55,368 nucleotides of DNA from Euzebyales bacterium (lineage in GTDB: Bacteria > Actinomycetota > Nitriliruptoria > Euzebyales > JAHELV01), in assembly GCA_035461305.1 (NCBI GenBank), contig DATHVN010000135.1, positions 1-55,368 of the forward strand, in the 5' to 3' direction. The translations under genes and the position numbers were made by a program. Below the pieces are notes generated by a model. The model ran no database searches. It had not been told where the DNA came from and saw only the letters and a list, made by a program, of their open reading frames with translations. The number at the start of each line of letters is the position of its first letter. Position 1 is the first letter of the stretch. Positions 8,013 to 16,511 of the stretch are shown piece after piece.

Positions 8013-9338
8013 TCAATCGCTCTGGTCCGCGGCGGCCTCCCGGAGCGGCAGCTCGGGTCGGCGCAGCGTTCCGAGGCTGACCACGTCGCGTCCCATCAGC
8101 TCCCGCAGGGTCCAGTCGGACCAGACCTGCAGCTTGCGCCGCACGCTGGGCACGCGCGCGATGTGGTACGCGCGGCGCAGGTACCACGGCAGCGCACCGT
8201 GCAGATGCCGGCCGAACAGCTGGGCGACGGCGTCGTGGCGGCCGAGCGTGAGCATCTCGCCAACCATCCGGTAGCGGAACGGTGTCGGCCGGCCGCCGCG
8301 GACGACCGCGGTCAGGTTGGCGGCCAGGTGCCGTGCCTCCCGGAGAGCGTACTGGGCGCTGGGCGGGCACGTGCCACCGGTGACGATGTCGGGCACCGCC
8401 GCGCAGTCGCCGGATGACCACACGGCGTCGTGACCGGTCACGCGCAGCGTGGGGTCGACCGTGACCGCGCCGCTGTCGTCGACGGGTAGCCCGAGCTCGG
8501 CCAGAAGAGGGTTCGGCGCGACGCCGGCCGCCCACACCAGCGTGTCGGCCGGCACGGTGTCCCCGTCGGACAGCGTCAGCACGCCGCCGGTCGCGTCGTC
8601 GACCGTGGTCCCCAGCCGGATGTCGACGCCACGCCGCCGCAGCGCCGCGGCGGCCTGGTCGGCCAGTTCCTCGTCGACCATCGGCAGGATCCGGTTGGTC
8701 GCCTCGATCAGCAGCCAGTGCTGCTGCTCCGGTGCGATCTGCGGGTACAACCCCGCCGCGCTGCGCGCCATCGCCTCCAGTTCCCCGAGGGCCTCGACGC
8801 CGGAGTAGCCGCCGCCGACGAATGCGAACGTCAACGCGCGGCGCCTTGCGGCCGGGTCGGTCAGCTGGGACGCGGCTTCGAGCCGCGACAGCACGTGGTC
8901 GCGCAGGAACAGCGCCTCGGGCACCGTCGTGAACCCGACCGCGTGCTCGACCAGCCCGGGCACCGGCAGGACCTTCGTCTCGGAGCCCAACGCCAGGACG
9001 AGGTGGTCGTATCGGACCTCGGTGGTCTGGCCGTGTGTGGGCTCCACCGTGATGGTCGAGCGGGACGTGTCGACGTCGGTCAGCCGGCCCGCAACGATGT
9101 TGGTGCCGTCGAGCACGCGTCGCAGCGGGACGACCACGTCAGTGGGCTCGAGCATCCCCGAGGCCACCTCGGGCAGCAGCGACTGGTAGACCATGTAGCC
9201 GGTCGGGTTGATCAGCGTCACGGCCGCATCGTCGGCGTCGAGCGTCCGTTGCAGGCGCCACGCGGTGGTCAGGCCGACGATGCCACCGCCGACGATCACG
9301 ATGCTCGGTCGCATCTGGGTGGTCGTGGTTGCAGTCAT
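8013..9338 (-). CDS. ndh: Type II NADH dehydrogenase / NAD(P)/FAD-dependent oxidoreductase
   Basis: Membrane-associated flavoprotein of 441 residues that would pass electrons from NADH to menaquinone without pumping protons. The FAD-binding start is IVIVGGGIVGLTTAW, the NADH-binding Rossmann segment is FAFVGGGYSGVEALGEL, and the C-terminal flavin contacts are WAAGVAPNPLL and VWSSGDCAAVPD. The C-terminal region (PWYLRRAYHIARVPSVRRKLQVW) resembles the membrane-contact part of NDH-2 enzymes. ATG at 9338 is chosen because it puts the dinucleotide motif about 15 residues in; the frame stays open for a further 790 bases upstream over the photolyase gene, which is chance in GC-rich DNA. Its neighbours do not fix its role. 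Confidence 0.88.
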   Translation of the reverse strand: MTATTTTQMRPSIVIVGGGIVGLTTAWRLQRTLDADDAAVTLINPTGYMVYQSLLPEVASGMLEPTDVVVPLRRVLDGTNIVAGRLTDVDTSRSTITVEPTHGQTTEVRYDHLVLALGSETKVLPVPGLVEHAVGFTTVPEALFLRDHVLSRLEAASQLTDPAARRRALTFAFVGGGYSGVEALGELEAMARSAAGLYPQIAPEQQHWLLIEATNRILPMVDEELADQAAAALRRRGVDIRLGTTVDDATGGVLTLSDGDTVPADTLVWAAGVAPNPLLAELGLPVDDSGAVTVDPTLRVTGHDAVWSSGDCAAVPDIVTGGTCPPSAQYALREARHLAANLTAVVRGGRPTPFRYRMVGEMLTLGRHDAVAQLFGRHLHGALPWYLRRAYHIARVPSVRRKLQVWSDWTLRELMGRDVVSLGTLRRPELPLREAAADQSD

Positions 9339-9422
9339 GGGTTCGACGCTTCCCATCGCGGTCCGGCATATGCGGCACCGTCGGATGGGTAGGCCGCTGG
9401 TCCACACCGTCAGAGGTCCTTC

Positions 9423-10778
9423 ATGTCCACCGCCGTCGTCCTGTGCACCCGCGACCTGCGCGTGCACGACAACCCCGGGCTCGCCGCCGCCTGCGCCGAG
9501 GCCGACCGCGTGGTGCCGCTGTTCGTCTTCGACGACGCGGTGCTGGCCGCGCGTGTCGCCGCGCCGAACAAGGTCGCGTTCCTGCTCGACAGCGTGCGCG
9601 ACCTGGCGTCGAGCCTGCGGGACCTGGGGGGTGCGCTGTTCACGCGGCGGGGCGACGTGGTCGACGCGGTCGGTGGGGTGGTCGCCGACGTCGACGCCGA
9701 CGTCGTGCACGTCGCCGACGACGTGACCGGGTACGCGGGTCGACGGCTCGAGGAGCTGCACGGTTCGTTGGACATCGAGGTGCTGACCCACCCCGGTGTC
9801 ACCGTGGTCGCGCCGGGCGAGATCGTGTCGTCGTCGGGCGGTCACTACGAGCGCTTCACGCCGTACTGGCGGCGTTGGCGCGACGTCGAGCACCGCATGC
9901 CGGTGGATGTGCCGGACGGCGTGTCGTGCCCGTCGACCCTGCCGGTCGGCTCGATGCCCGCGCTCGGTGACCTGGTCGACGGCCCGCTGTCGCCGGACCT
10001 GCCCGACGGCGGCGAGACGGCGGGGCGCGCCCTGCTCGACGCGTGGCTGTCCGAGGGTGTCGCGACGTACGACGACGGGCACGACGACCTCGCCGGCGAC
10101 TGCACGTCGCGGCTCTCTCCCTACCTGCACCTCGGCTGCGTGTCAGCCAGCGAGGTCGTCGCGCGCGCCCCCCGCCGCGGGACCGGTGTGGACGCCTTCG
10201 TCCGACAGGTCTGCTGGCGGGACTACCACCACCAGGTGCTGGCCGGCCGCCCCGCGTCCGCGTGGGAGGACCACAACGACCGGGGTGACGTCTGGCGCGA
10301 TGACGACGAGGCGTTCGCTACGTGGCGGGAGGGCCGCACCGGCTACCCGATCGTCGACGCGGGAATGCGTCAGCTGCGGCGCGAGGGGTGGATGCACAAC
10401 CGCGCACGTCTCATCGTCGCGTCGTTCCTCGTGCGTGACCTCTACGTCGACTGGCGCGCCGGAGCGCGGCACTTCCTGTCGCTGCTCGTCGACGGCGACA
10501 TCGCGAACAACCAGATGAACTGGCAGTGGGTCGCGGGCACCGGTACCCATGCACGTCCCAACCGCGTGCTCAGCCCGCTGCGGCAGGCGGAGCGGTTCGA
10601 CCCGCACGGCGACTACGTCCGACGGTACGTGGACGAGCTCGCGGGTATCACAGGCAGCGCGGTCCACCGGCCGTGGGAGTTCGATGACGAGGTCCGTGCG
10701 GACCTCGACTACCCCGACCCGATCGTCGACCACGCTGACGCGGTCGACCGCTTCCGGGCAGCGCGGGGACTGGACTGA
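9423..10778 (+). CDS. phr: Deoxyribodipyrimidine photolyase (class I type)
   Basis: Light-driven repair of UV-made pyrimidine dimers using FAD and an antenna cofactor; cytoplasmic, 451 residues. The N-terminal alpha/beta photolyase domain begins VVLCTRDLRVHDNPGL. The C-terminal FAD domain has the conserved blocks VRQVCWRDYHHQVL, GYPIVDAGMRQLRREGWMHN (split here for length: the RQLR..GWMHNRAR core), FLSLLVDGDIANNQMNWQWV and GTGTHARPNRVLSP. Length and motif order are those of CPD photolyases. A cryptochrome-like role cannot be excluded from sequence alone. It starts 84 bases from the divergent ndh gene. Confidence 0.95.
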   Translation: MSTAVVLCTRDLRVHDNPGLAAACAEADRVVPLFVFDDAVLAARVAAPNKVAFLLDSVRDLASSLRDLGGALFTRRGDVVDAVGGVVADVDADVVHVADDVTGYAGRRLEELHGSLDIEVLTHPGVTVVAPGEIVSSSGGHYERFTPYWRRWRDVEHRMPVDVPDGVSCPSTLPVGSMPALGDLVDGPLSPDLPDGGETAGRALLDAWLSEGVATYDDGHDDLAGDCTSRLSPYLHLGCVSASEVVARAPRRGTGVDAFVRQVCWRDYHHQVLAGRPASAWEDHNDRGDVWRDDDEAFATWREGRTGYPIVDAGMRQLRREGWMHNRARLIVASFLVRDLYVDWRAGARHFLSLLVDGDIANNQMNWQWVAGTGTHARPNRVLSPLRQAERFDPHGDYVRRYVDELAGITGSAVHRPWEFDDEVRADLDYPDPIVDHADAVDRFRAARGLD

Positions 10779-10807
10779 GGCAGCACACCGGACACAGGAG
10801 CAGGTCG

Positions 10808-11314
10808 ATGTCGGACACCCAACCGAGCACCAGGCCGGTCGAGGCGGCGTTCGCCGACGCTGCGCAGGCCGAGCGGGCCGTCGTGCAGTTGCAGGAGCAC
10901 GGCATCCCGGCCGACCGCATCGACGTCGAGCACGGCGCGACGGCCGCCCCGGGGCGCACCGCGGCGGAGGACACCGAGACGATGAACCGCATGGCGGGCT
11001 CGTGGTGGGGCGGTGTGGTGCTGGGCGCGATCGCCGGCGGGCTGCTCGGCGCCCTCATCGGCGTCGTCGTGTCGGGCCCGGGGACCGGCGTGTTCTGGGG
11101 TCTGTCGTTCGGCGTCGGTGGCGCCGGTGCCGGACTGGGCGCGCTCTACGGCATGTTCAGCGGGTTCGTCGGGCGCAGCAGCCGCACCCGCCAGTTCGAC
11201 GACGACCACCGGCCGGAGCTGAGCGACGCGGTGCGGCTGCTGGTCGCCGTCGAGCCGGACCAGCTCGACACCGTGCGCCGCATCGTGCGCGAGAAGGGCG
11301 GCACGTTGTCGTAG
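10808..11314 (+). CDS. Membrane protein with a general-stress (YflT/17M-like) N-terminal domain
   Basis: Protein of 168 residues. The N-terminal 40 residues (VEAAFADAAQAERAVVQLQEHGIPADRIDV) follow the general stress protein 17M pattern. Two glycine-rich membrane helices follow (GVVLGAIAGGLLGALIGVVVSG and VFWGLSFGVGGAGAGLGALYG). A C-terminal tail again has a ferredoxin-like pattern (AVRLLVAVEPDQLDTVRRIVREKGG). It follows the photolyase gene by 29 bases in the same direction and could be cotranscribed. GGAG lies upstream of the ATG. Function unknown; a stress role is only suggested by the domain and the neighbour. Confidence 0.75.
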   Translation: MSDTQPSTRPVEAAFADAAQAERAVVQLQEHGIPADRIDVEHGATAAPGRTAAEDTETMNRMAGSWWGGVVLGAIAGGLLGALIGVVVSGPGTGVFWGLSFGVGGAGAGLGALYGMFSGFVGRSSRTRQFDDDHRPELSDAVRLLVAVEPDQLDTVRRIVREKGGTLS

Positions 11315-11477
11315 GCCCGTCGTGGGCGCCGCAACGGTCCTTTGACGAGCTTGGCTTGGTGGAGTGGCTCACGCCACGTCGCGCCCGTCTGAGAAGCTTG
11401 GCGCTGCTGTCGGGTCGCCGCGTCGATGGCGTCCTGGCCGCCTGCACGGCCACCAGCTCGCAGCGCCGTACCGCGCG

Positions 11478-12104
11478 TTACAGCGTCGCGACCAGGTCGA
11501 CGGGCGTGTCGACGACCGTCGCCGGTCCGCGCGCGGTGAGCGCACTGTCGCCGAAGCCGCCGCTGCGTACCGCGATCATCTGCATGCCGACCCGCCGGGC
11601 CGCCGCCACGTCCCATGGGCTGTCACCGACGAGCACGGCGTGCGCGGGCTCGACCTCGATCTCCCGGCACGCCGCGACCAGCAGGTCGGCCGCGGGCTTG
11701 GCGTCGTCGACCGCGTCGGCGTCGGTCGCCGGCAGCTGCGGGTCACCGAGCGCGTCGAGGAGGGCCTCGCGGATGGCCGCCTGTGCCGACGTGGCGATCA
11801 CCGTCGGCACGCCGCGCCGGTCGAGGTCCTCCAGCAACGCGGTGGCCCCGACCGTGGGACGCAACCGGTCGCGCTGCTCGAGGAACAGCTCCTCGTGCGC
11901 GTCGGTGATGGCGTCCAGGTCGTCGGGCGCGCCACTCAGCAGCCAGGTCACCAGCCGGCTGCCGCCGAGCCCGATGCCCCGGTGGATCCGGTCGAGTGGC
12001 ACGTGGTGACCATGGTCGCTGAGCGCCCGGTCCCACGCCAGGACGTGATGGTAGACGGAGTCGACGAGCGTCCCGTCCAGATCGAGCACGACACCGAGCC
12101 GCAC
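11478..12104 (-). CDS. HAD superfamily hydrolase (phosphoglycolate phosphatase/beta-phosphoglucomutase-like)
   Basis: Cytoplasmic phosphatase-type enzyme of 208 residues. HAD motif I is DLDGTLVDS with the nucleophile Asp near residue 7, motif II is in VIATSAQ, motif III is the Lys in DDAKPAADL, and motif IV is VLVGDSPWD. The alpha-helical cap lies between motifs I and II, as in subclass I enzymes. The start GTG at 12104 lies 6 bases after AAAGGA; the frame is open upstream but the DxD motif must be near the N-terminus. The substrate cannot be told. Confidence 0.9.
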   Translation of the reverse strand: MRLGVVLDLDGTLVDSVYHHVLAWDRALSDHGHHVPLDRIHRGIGLGGSRLVTWLLSGAPDDLDAITDAHEELFLEQRDRLRPTVGATALLEDLDRRGVPTVIATSAQAAIREALLDALGDPQLPATDADAVDDAKPAADLLVAACREIEVEPAHAVLVGDSPWDVAAARRVGMQMIAVRSGGFGDSALTARGPATVVDTPVDLVATL

Positions 12105-12184
12105 GGCAGGTCCTTTCGAGGTGGGCGACGTCCTTCGTCCTACCCCGTGCGCCGCCGCACCATCGCGCTCGCCGTGGCTGTCGA

Positions 12185-12271
12185 TCAGCGTGCCAGGACC
12201 AGCTGCAGCGCCATCGCCCCGACGATTGCCACGAGCAGGACCGTGATCGCGATGGTGGTCGCCGGCCGCAC
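12185..12271 (-). CDS. Predicted 28-residue single-helix membrane peptide
   Basis: A short frame starts GTG at 12271, eight bases after GGGAGG, and encodes VRPATT, a 19-residue hydrophobic helix (IAITVLLVAIVGAMALQLV) and LAR. It begins just 2 bases after the stop of the TIM-barrel gene, and its ribosome site lies within that gene's last codons, so it would be the second gene of an operon. The composition is exactly that of a one-span membrane peptide, but at this length chance cannot be excluded. Confidence 0.45.
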   Translation of the reverse strand: MRPATTIAITVLLVAIVGAMALQLVLAR

Positions 12272-12273
12272 CG

Positions 12274-13191
12274 TCAGAACCTCCCGGGTCGTGCGTGCCC
12301 ACTCGATGCCGGTGTGCGGTCCACGATCGGCACGCCCACGCCGGTCTCGTCCAGCGCCAGCTCGTCGGCGAGGCGCTGAGCCCCGGGAGCACCCGGCTCG
12401 TCGGGAGCCGGGAGCTCGCCCCGCAGCCACCGCTCCGCGCGCTCGCGCTGACCGGAGAGGAACCGCACGAGGTCGTCGCGGTCGTCGGCGTACGGGCGGA
12501 TGTCGAGCTCCAGGGTCACGGTGCCGCTGTAGCCGCTGCGCCCGACATGCGCGAGGAAGCGGTCGATCGGCAGCATGCCCGTGTCGAGTGGTGCGTGGCT
12601 GTCCTTGCCGTTGCCCAGGTTGTTCGACACGTGTAGGTGCACGACGCGGTCGCGCAGCGCATGCCACGCCTGGAACAGGTCGACGCCGGTGACCGCGAAG
12701 TGGCTCGTGTCGAACACGACGTGGCGGAACGCCGTCAGCTCGTCGGGCCGGACGACCGACGAGAACGGCAGGCCCCACAGCGGGTAGAGGTTCTCCATGC
12801 CGAAATGCAGGTGCCGGTCGGCGGCCTCGTCGGCGGCGTCGGTCCGGGCCCAGTCCGTGTGCGCACGTTCCCACCGCATCGGGGCGTGCGCGACGAGAAT
12901 GCTCGCGCCGACCTCGTCGGCCAGCTCGAGCGACCGGCGCGACTTGTCGACGTAGTTCCCGCTGAGGACGTTGCGGAGGAACAGCATGTACGGGCCGTGC
13001 ACCACGGGTACCGACAGGCCGGCCTCGCGTGCGAAGTTGCAGATCTTGTCGCTGTCCCGGGTCTCGGCGCTGTGCGAGAACAGGACCTCGACGCCGGTGA
13101 AGCCGGCCTCGGAGAACAGGTCCATGGTCCAGCCCAGCGGGCTGAACATGAATGGGCCGGTCGCGCCGAGCACCTGCGGAGCTGAGGTCAT
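12274..13191 (-). CDS. Sugar phosphate isomerase/epimerase family protein (xylose isomerase-like TIM barrel)
   Basis: A cytoplasmic TIM-barrel protein of 305 residues of the AP endonuclease 2/xylose isomerase-like superfamily. Metal-site strands are visible in order: GVEVLFSH, VVHGPYMLF, LVAHAP, FGMENLYP (Glu), HVVFDTSHF (Asp/His), VVHLHVSNN (His) and VTLELDIRP (Glu). The last 45 residues are Pro/Ala-rich and probably disordered. A TAGCCT box sits 6 bases before the ATG, suggesting a leaderless transcript. The actual substrate is not determinable. Confidence 0.8.
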   Translation of the reverse strand: MTSAPQVLGATGPFMFSPLGWTMDLFSEAGFTGVEVLFSHSAETRDSDKICNFAREAGLSVPVVHGPYMLFLRNVLSGNYVDKSRRSLELADEVGASILVAHAPMRWERAHTDWARTDAADEAADRHLHFGMENLYPLWGLPFSSVVRPDELTAFRHVVFDTSHFAVTGVDLFQAWHALRDRVVHLHVSNNLGNGKDSHAPLDTGMLPIDRFLAHVGRSGYSGTVTLELDIRPYADDRDDLVRFLSGQRERAERWLRGELPAPDEPGAPGAQRLADELALDETGVGVPIVDRTPASSGHARPGRF

Positions 13192-13197
13192 GCTGCC

Positions 13198-13203
13198 AGG
13201 CTA
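13198..13203 (-). promoter_or_regulatory. Candidate -10 box for the TIM-barrel gene (leaderless start)
   Basis: TAGCCT on the minus strand, 6 bases before the ATG at 13191, matches the actinobacterial TAnnnT -10 pattern at the distance expected when transcription starts at the A of the ATG. The GCTAGC core is symmetric, so it could also serve the divergent glutaredoxin gene. Confidence 0.4.
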
Positions 13204-13260
13204 GCGAGCATGCCTGTCGCTTCGTGGCGGGTGGGCACAGCGGAGGAGGTCGAGCCAGCC

Positions 13261-13500
13261 GTGGTCACACGCCGGAGGGTCACTGTCTACACCCGGCGGG
13301 GCTGCCACCTGTGCGAGGACGCCATCGCGATCGTCCGGAGGGTCGCCACGGGCCGGGCGGACGTCGAGCTGGTCGACATCGACGGCGACCCGCACCTGTT
13401 CGAGCGCTACACGGTCCGCGTGCCGGTGATCGCGGTCGACGGCGTCGAGATCGCCGAGTACCAGATCGCCGCGGACCAGCTGGAGCACGCGCTGCGCTGA
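13261..13500 (+). CDS. Glutaredoxin-like protein
   Basis: Small thiol-redox protein of 79 residues. The first strand RRVTVYTRRGCHLC leads into the CxxC active site (C15 and C18), followed by ELVDIDGDPHLFERYTVRVPVIAVDG with the cis-Pro of thioredoxin folds and a C-terminal helix. GTG at 13261 is chosen because GGAGGAGG lies about 11 bases upstream and the strand then begins at residue 6, as in relatives; an ATG at 13210 in the same frame would add 17 residues. The redox partner is unknown. Confidence 0.85.
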   Translation: MVTRRRVTVYTRRGCHLCEDAIAIVRRVATGRADVELVDIDGDPHLFERYTVRVPVIAVDGVEIAEYQIAADQLEHALR

Positions 13501-13529
13501 CGGCTGGGTCGTGGTCAGGCGCACGCTGA

Positions 13530-13739
13530 CCTGGTGTCCGCGATGCACGCGGTGCCAGCGAGTCGCCGGGCGAGAGCCTGACGCGCCAGCTGCTGCGCAC
13601 TCTGGGCGTACCCGCGCCGCGGCAGCAGGACCGGATCCGGCTGCCATCCAGAGCCGTCGCCCGTGTCGACTTCCTGCTCGCCGGGCATGTCGTGGTGGTG
13701 GAGTTTCGATGTCCCGGACCCTCGACCGCACGGTCGTGA
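13530..13739 (+). pseudogene. Remnant of a DUF559-type (Vsr-like nuclease fold) C-terminal domain
   Basis: One frame bounded by stops reads SESPGESLTRQLLRTLGVP, then RQQDRIRL and ARVDFLLAGHVVVVEF. This is the pattern seen at the start of DUF559 domains attached to AbiEi-like proteins (SPGES-R-L-GLP, RVDFAW, VEFDG). No start codon or N-terminal domain is present, and the frame stops just after the VEF strand, before the remaining nuclease residues. I read it as a leftover piece of a deleted gene in the 370-base gap between the glutaredoxin gene and rex. Confidence 0.6.
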
Positions 13740-13872
13740 CGCGAGCGGACACGCTCGTAGGTGTCCTCGTGAAACGACCGCGACGGTCGGGCGTGACACG
13801 CAAGGCTTTGAGGCGGTCGGCCCGCACGCCTACGCTGGTTGGGTCCGGCACCGAATCGTCCGAAGGCCGCAC

Positions 13873-14577
13873 GTGGCCCCCCGTCAGATCCCCGAAGCGA
13901 GCGTCTCACGCCTGCCGGTGTATCTGCGTGCGCTGGTCGAGCTGGCCGAGCAGGGCGTGCACACCGTCTCGAGCGTGGCGCTCGCGGACGCCGCAGGTGT
14001 CAACTCGGCCAAGATCCGCAAGGACTTGTCCTACCTCGGCTCCTACGGCACGCGCGGCGTCGGCTACGACGTCGAGTACCTCATCCACCAGATCAGCCGG
14101 GAGCTGGGACTCGAACAGGACTGGCCGACGTGCATCGTCGGCATCGGCAACCTGGGCCGCGCGCTGGCCCAGTACGGCGGGTTCGGTCAGCGTGGGTTCA
14201 GGATCGCTGCGCTGTTCGACGCCGACGCCTCGAAGGTGGGCACGGGCCTCGGGGGGTTGGCCATCGCCCACATCGACGACATGGACCGGGTGATCAAGGA
14301 GCACGAGATCACCATCGCCATCATCGCCGTCCCGGCACGCAACGCACAGGACGTCGCCGATCGGCTCGTCGCCGCCGGCATCACCTCGATCCTGAACTTC
14401 GCGCCGTCCGTGATCCAGGTGCCCGACCACATCAGCCTGCGCAAGGTCGACCTGTCGATCGAGCTGCAGATCCTGTCGTTCTACGAACAGCGCAAGGTGG
14501 CGCAGGAGTCCGTGCTGCGCGGGACGACCCGCCGACGCCTCGAGGCGGTCGAGCGCGACAGCGGCGCGGACGCCTGA
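13873..14577 (+). CDS. rex: Redox-sensing transcriptional repressor Rex
   Basis: Homodimeric repressor that reads the NADH/NAD+ ratio and releases DNA when NADH is high. 234 residues. The N-terminal winged helix has the typical VSRLPVYLRAL and the recognition segment VNSAKIRKDLSYLGSYGTRGVGYDV. The Rossmann domain begins CIVGIGNLGRALAQYGGF, and the C-terminal swapped helix is SIELQILSFYEQRK. The GTG at 13873 follows AAGG. It heads the tetrapyrrole cluster, 16 bases before the next gene, so heme synthesis may be linked to respiratory redox state; Rex target sites were not identified. Confidence 0.96.
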   Translation: MAPRQIPEASVSRLPVYLRALVELAEQGVHTVSSVALADAAGVNSAKIRKDLSYLGSYGTRGVGYDVEYLIHQISRELGLEQDWPTCIVGIGNLGRALAQYGGFGQRGFRIAALFDADASKVGTGLGGLAIAHIDDMDRVIKEHEITIAIIAVPARNAQDVADRLVAAGITSILNFAPSVIQVPDHISLRKVDLSIELQILSFYEQRKVAQESVLRGTTRRRLEAVERDSGADA

Positions 14578-14593
14578 CCCCAGGGGCGCCGCG

Positions 14594-15265
14594 ATGACCG
14601 ACGCGCAGGTCCCGGCCGCCGGCGTGCCCGTCCTGGTGTATCCAGCGCGGCTGCGGGTGCTCTGTGTCGGTGGCGGCGTCGTCGCCACCGGCAAGATCAC
14701 GGATCTGCTCGACGGAGGTGCGCGGGTGCGGGTCATCGCTCCCGAGGTGACCGCCACGCTGCGGCAGGCGGCCGACGAGGGTCGGCTGCGGTGGCGGCGC
14801 GGACACTACCGCCCGGACGACATCAGTGACGCGAACCTCGTGCTCGCGGCGACCGGTTCGCCACAGGTCAACGCGGCGGTCGCGGCGGACGCGGACGCGG
14901 CGGGGCGTCTGTGCGTCCGCGTCGACGACGGACCCGCCGGCAGCGCCGCGATGATGGGATCGGTCAGGCGCGGACCGCTCGTGCTGGGCGTCGCGACCAC
15001 CGGCGCGGCGCCCGCGCTGACCCGTCTGGTGCGCCGCGAGCTGGCGGACCGCTACGGTCCCGAGCACGGCGTGCTCGCAGAGCTGAGTGTCGAGCTGCGG
15101 AGTGACCCGCGGGTCGTCGCCGCGCTCGGCGATCTGGACGTCGAGACGCGCCGCGCGCGTTGGCGCGCCGTGTACCACCCGGATATCCTCGACCTCATTC
15201 GAGCCGGACGTCTCGATCAGGCAAAGGAAGCTGCGTTAGCGTGTCTGTTGTCGTCGTCGGACTGA
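14594..15265 (+). CDS. Precorrin-2 dehydrogenase/sirohydrochlorin ferrochelatase (CysG N-terminal type)
   Basis: A 223-residue bifunctional enzyme of siroheme synthesis acting on precorrin-2: an NAD-dependent oxidation and iron insertion. The Rossmann motif is VLCVGGGVVATGKITDLL. The family block NLVLAATGSPQVN follows, then the active-site region AGSAAMMGSVRRGPLVLGVATTGAAPALTR and the C-terminal helical domain. Its product chain begins from the methylated substrate made by the CobA domain encoded at 17458. Its end overlaps the start of hemA by 25 bases, showing coupled translation. Confidence 0.9.
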   Translation: MTDAQVPAAGVPVLVYPARLRVLCVGGGVVATGKITDLLDGGARVRVIAPEVTATLRQAADEGRLRWRRGHYRPDDISDANLVLAATGSPQVNAAVAADADAAGRLCVRVDDGPAGSAAMMGSVRRGPLVLGVATTGAAPALTRLVRRELADRYGPEHGVLAELSVELRSDPRVVAALGDLDVETRRARWRAVYHPDILDLIRAGRLDQAKEAALACLLSSSD

Positions 15266-16500
15266 ATCACCGGCACGCCTCGCTTGAGCAGCTCGAGCGG
15301 CTGGCGGTGTCTGCGGACCAGGCCCCCAAAGCGCTGCTGTCGCTGACGCAGCGCACCCACATCGCCGAGGCGGTCGTGCTGTCGACGTGCAACCGCGTAG
15401 AGGTGTACGCGTTGGTCCACCGCTTCCACGGCGGCATCGCCGACGTGCGCGCCTTCCTGTGCGAGTGGGGCGGCATGGCGCCCGAGGACCTCGACGGCCT
15501 CACGTACGAGTACCACGACGAGCGTGCCGTCGCCCACCTGTTCTCGGTCGCCTGCGGCTTGGACTCCGTCGTCATCGGCGAGCGCCAGGTGGCCCGCCAG
15601 GTCAAGCACGCGCTGTTGGCCGCCCGCGCCGAGGACGCGTGTGGCTCGCGGCTGGGCGTGGTGTTCGAGCGCGCGCTGCGGGTCGCTCGACGGGTGCGCA
15701 CCGGCACACGGCTCGAGCACGCCGCGTCGTCCATGCTCGACGCGGGCATCGAGGCGGCACTGACGCACCTCGACACACTCACGGGGCGCACCGTCCTGCT
15801 CGTCGGTGCCGGCAAGATCGGCGCGATGGCGGCCCGCGAGCTCGGTCCGCTGACGGGGCGGCTGCTCGTGACGAACCGGACCGCCGAGCGCGCCGAGCGG
15901 CTGGCGGTCCACGGTGCCACCCCGGTGCCCATGGACGACATCGAACGGGGCCTGGCCACCGCGGACCTCGTGATCAGCTCCACGGCGTCGCGGGGTGCGA
16001 TCATCACACGCGACCTGCTCGAACGGGTCGTCACCCAGCGCGACGGGAGGCAGCTCGTGCTGGTCGACCTCGCGGTGCCGCGGGACGTCGCCGGTGACTG
16101 CCGGGACGTCGACGGCGTGGTGGTGCTCGACGTCGACGCCGTCTCGTCGACCGTGACGTCCGCCCCCGCCGTGACCGAGCTGGCGCGCGCGAAGACGATC
16201 GTGGCCGAGGAGGTCGCCGCGTTGACGGCCTGGCAGCAGGCGCGGCCGGTCGAGCCGACCATCGCGGCACTGCGGCGGCGGGCAGAGGAGGTCCGCGTCG
16301 AGGAGGTCGAGCGCCTCGCATCCCGGCTCGGCGGGCTCGACGAGCGGCAGCGCGCCGCCGTCGAGCAGCTGACCCGGGGCATCGTCAACACCCTCCTGCA
16401 CGAGCCGACCGTCCGCCTGAAGACGGCGGCGGGCGACGACGCGGCGTGGCGTGCCGAGGTTGTGCGGGACCTGTTCGACCTCGACGATCTCGGCGACTGA
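15241..16500 (+). CDS. hemA: Glutamyl-tRNA reductase
   Basis: First committed enzyme of the C5 heme pathway: NADPH reduction of glutamyl-tRNA to glutamate-1-semialdehyde, later handled by HemL. 419 residues. The start VSVVVVGLNHRHASLE and the catalytic Cys50 in VVLSTCNRVEVYA are characteristic, followed by VIGERQVARQVK, the NADPH domain VLLVGAGKIGAMAARE, LVDLAVPRDV and the C-terminal dimerisation helices. GTG at 15241 lies inside the end of the preceding gene. Confidence 0.97.
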   Translation: MSVVVVGLNHRHASLEQLERLAVSADQAPKALLSLTQRTHIAEAVVLSTCNRVEVYALVHRFHGGIADVRAFLCEWGGMAPEDLDGLTYEYHDERAVAHLFSVACGLDSVVIGERQVARQVKHALLAARAEDACGSRLGVVFERALRVARRVRTGTRLEHAASSMLDAGIEAALTHLDTLTGRTVLLVGAGKIGAMAARELGPLTGRLLVTNRTAERAERLAVHGATPVPMDDIERGLATADLVISSTASRGAIITRDLLERVVTQRDGRQLVLVDLAVPRDVAGDCRDVDGVVVLDVDAVSSTVTSAPAVTELARAKTIVAEEVAALTAWQQARPVEPTIAALRRRAEEVRVEEVERLASRLGGLDERQRAAVEQLTRGIVNTLLHEPTVRLKTAAGDDAAWRAEVVRDLFDLDDLGD

Positions 16501-16511
16501 GCGGTCTGCAC

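Noticed and set aside
8013-10130. 705-residue minus-strand frame
   Set aside because: Only the part from 9338 encodes the flavoprotein; the rest is antisense to the photolyase and has no motif.
13210-13260. Longer glutaredoxin start at ATG 13210
   Set aside because: Adds 17 residues not expected before the first strand, and the ATG is only 6 bases after the shared GCTAGC promoter core; GTG 13261 has a ribosome site.
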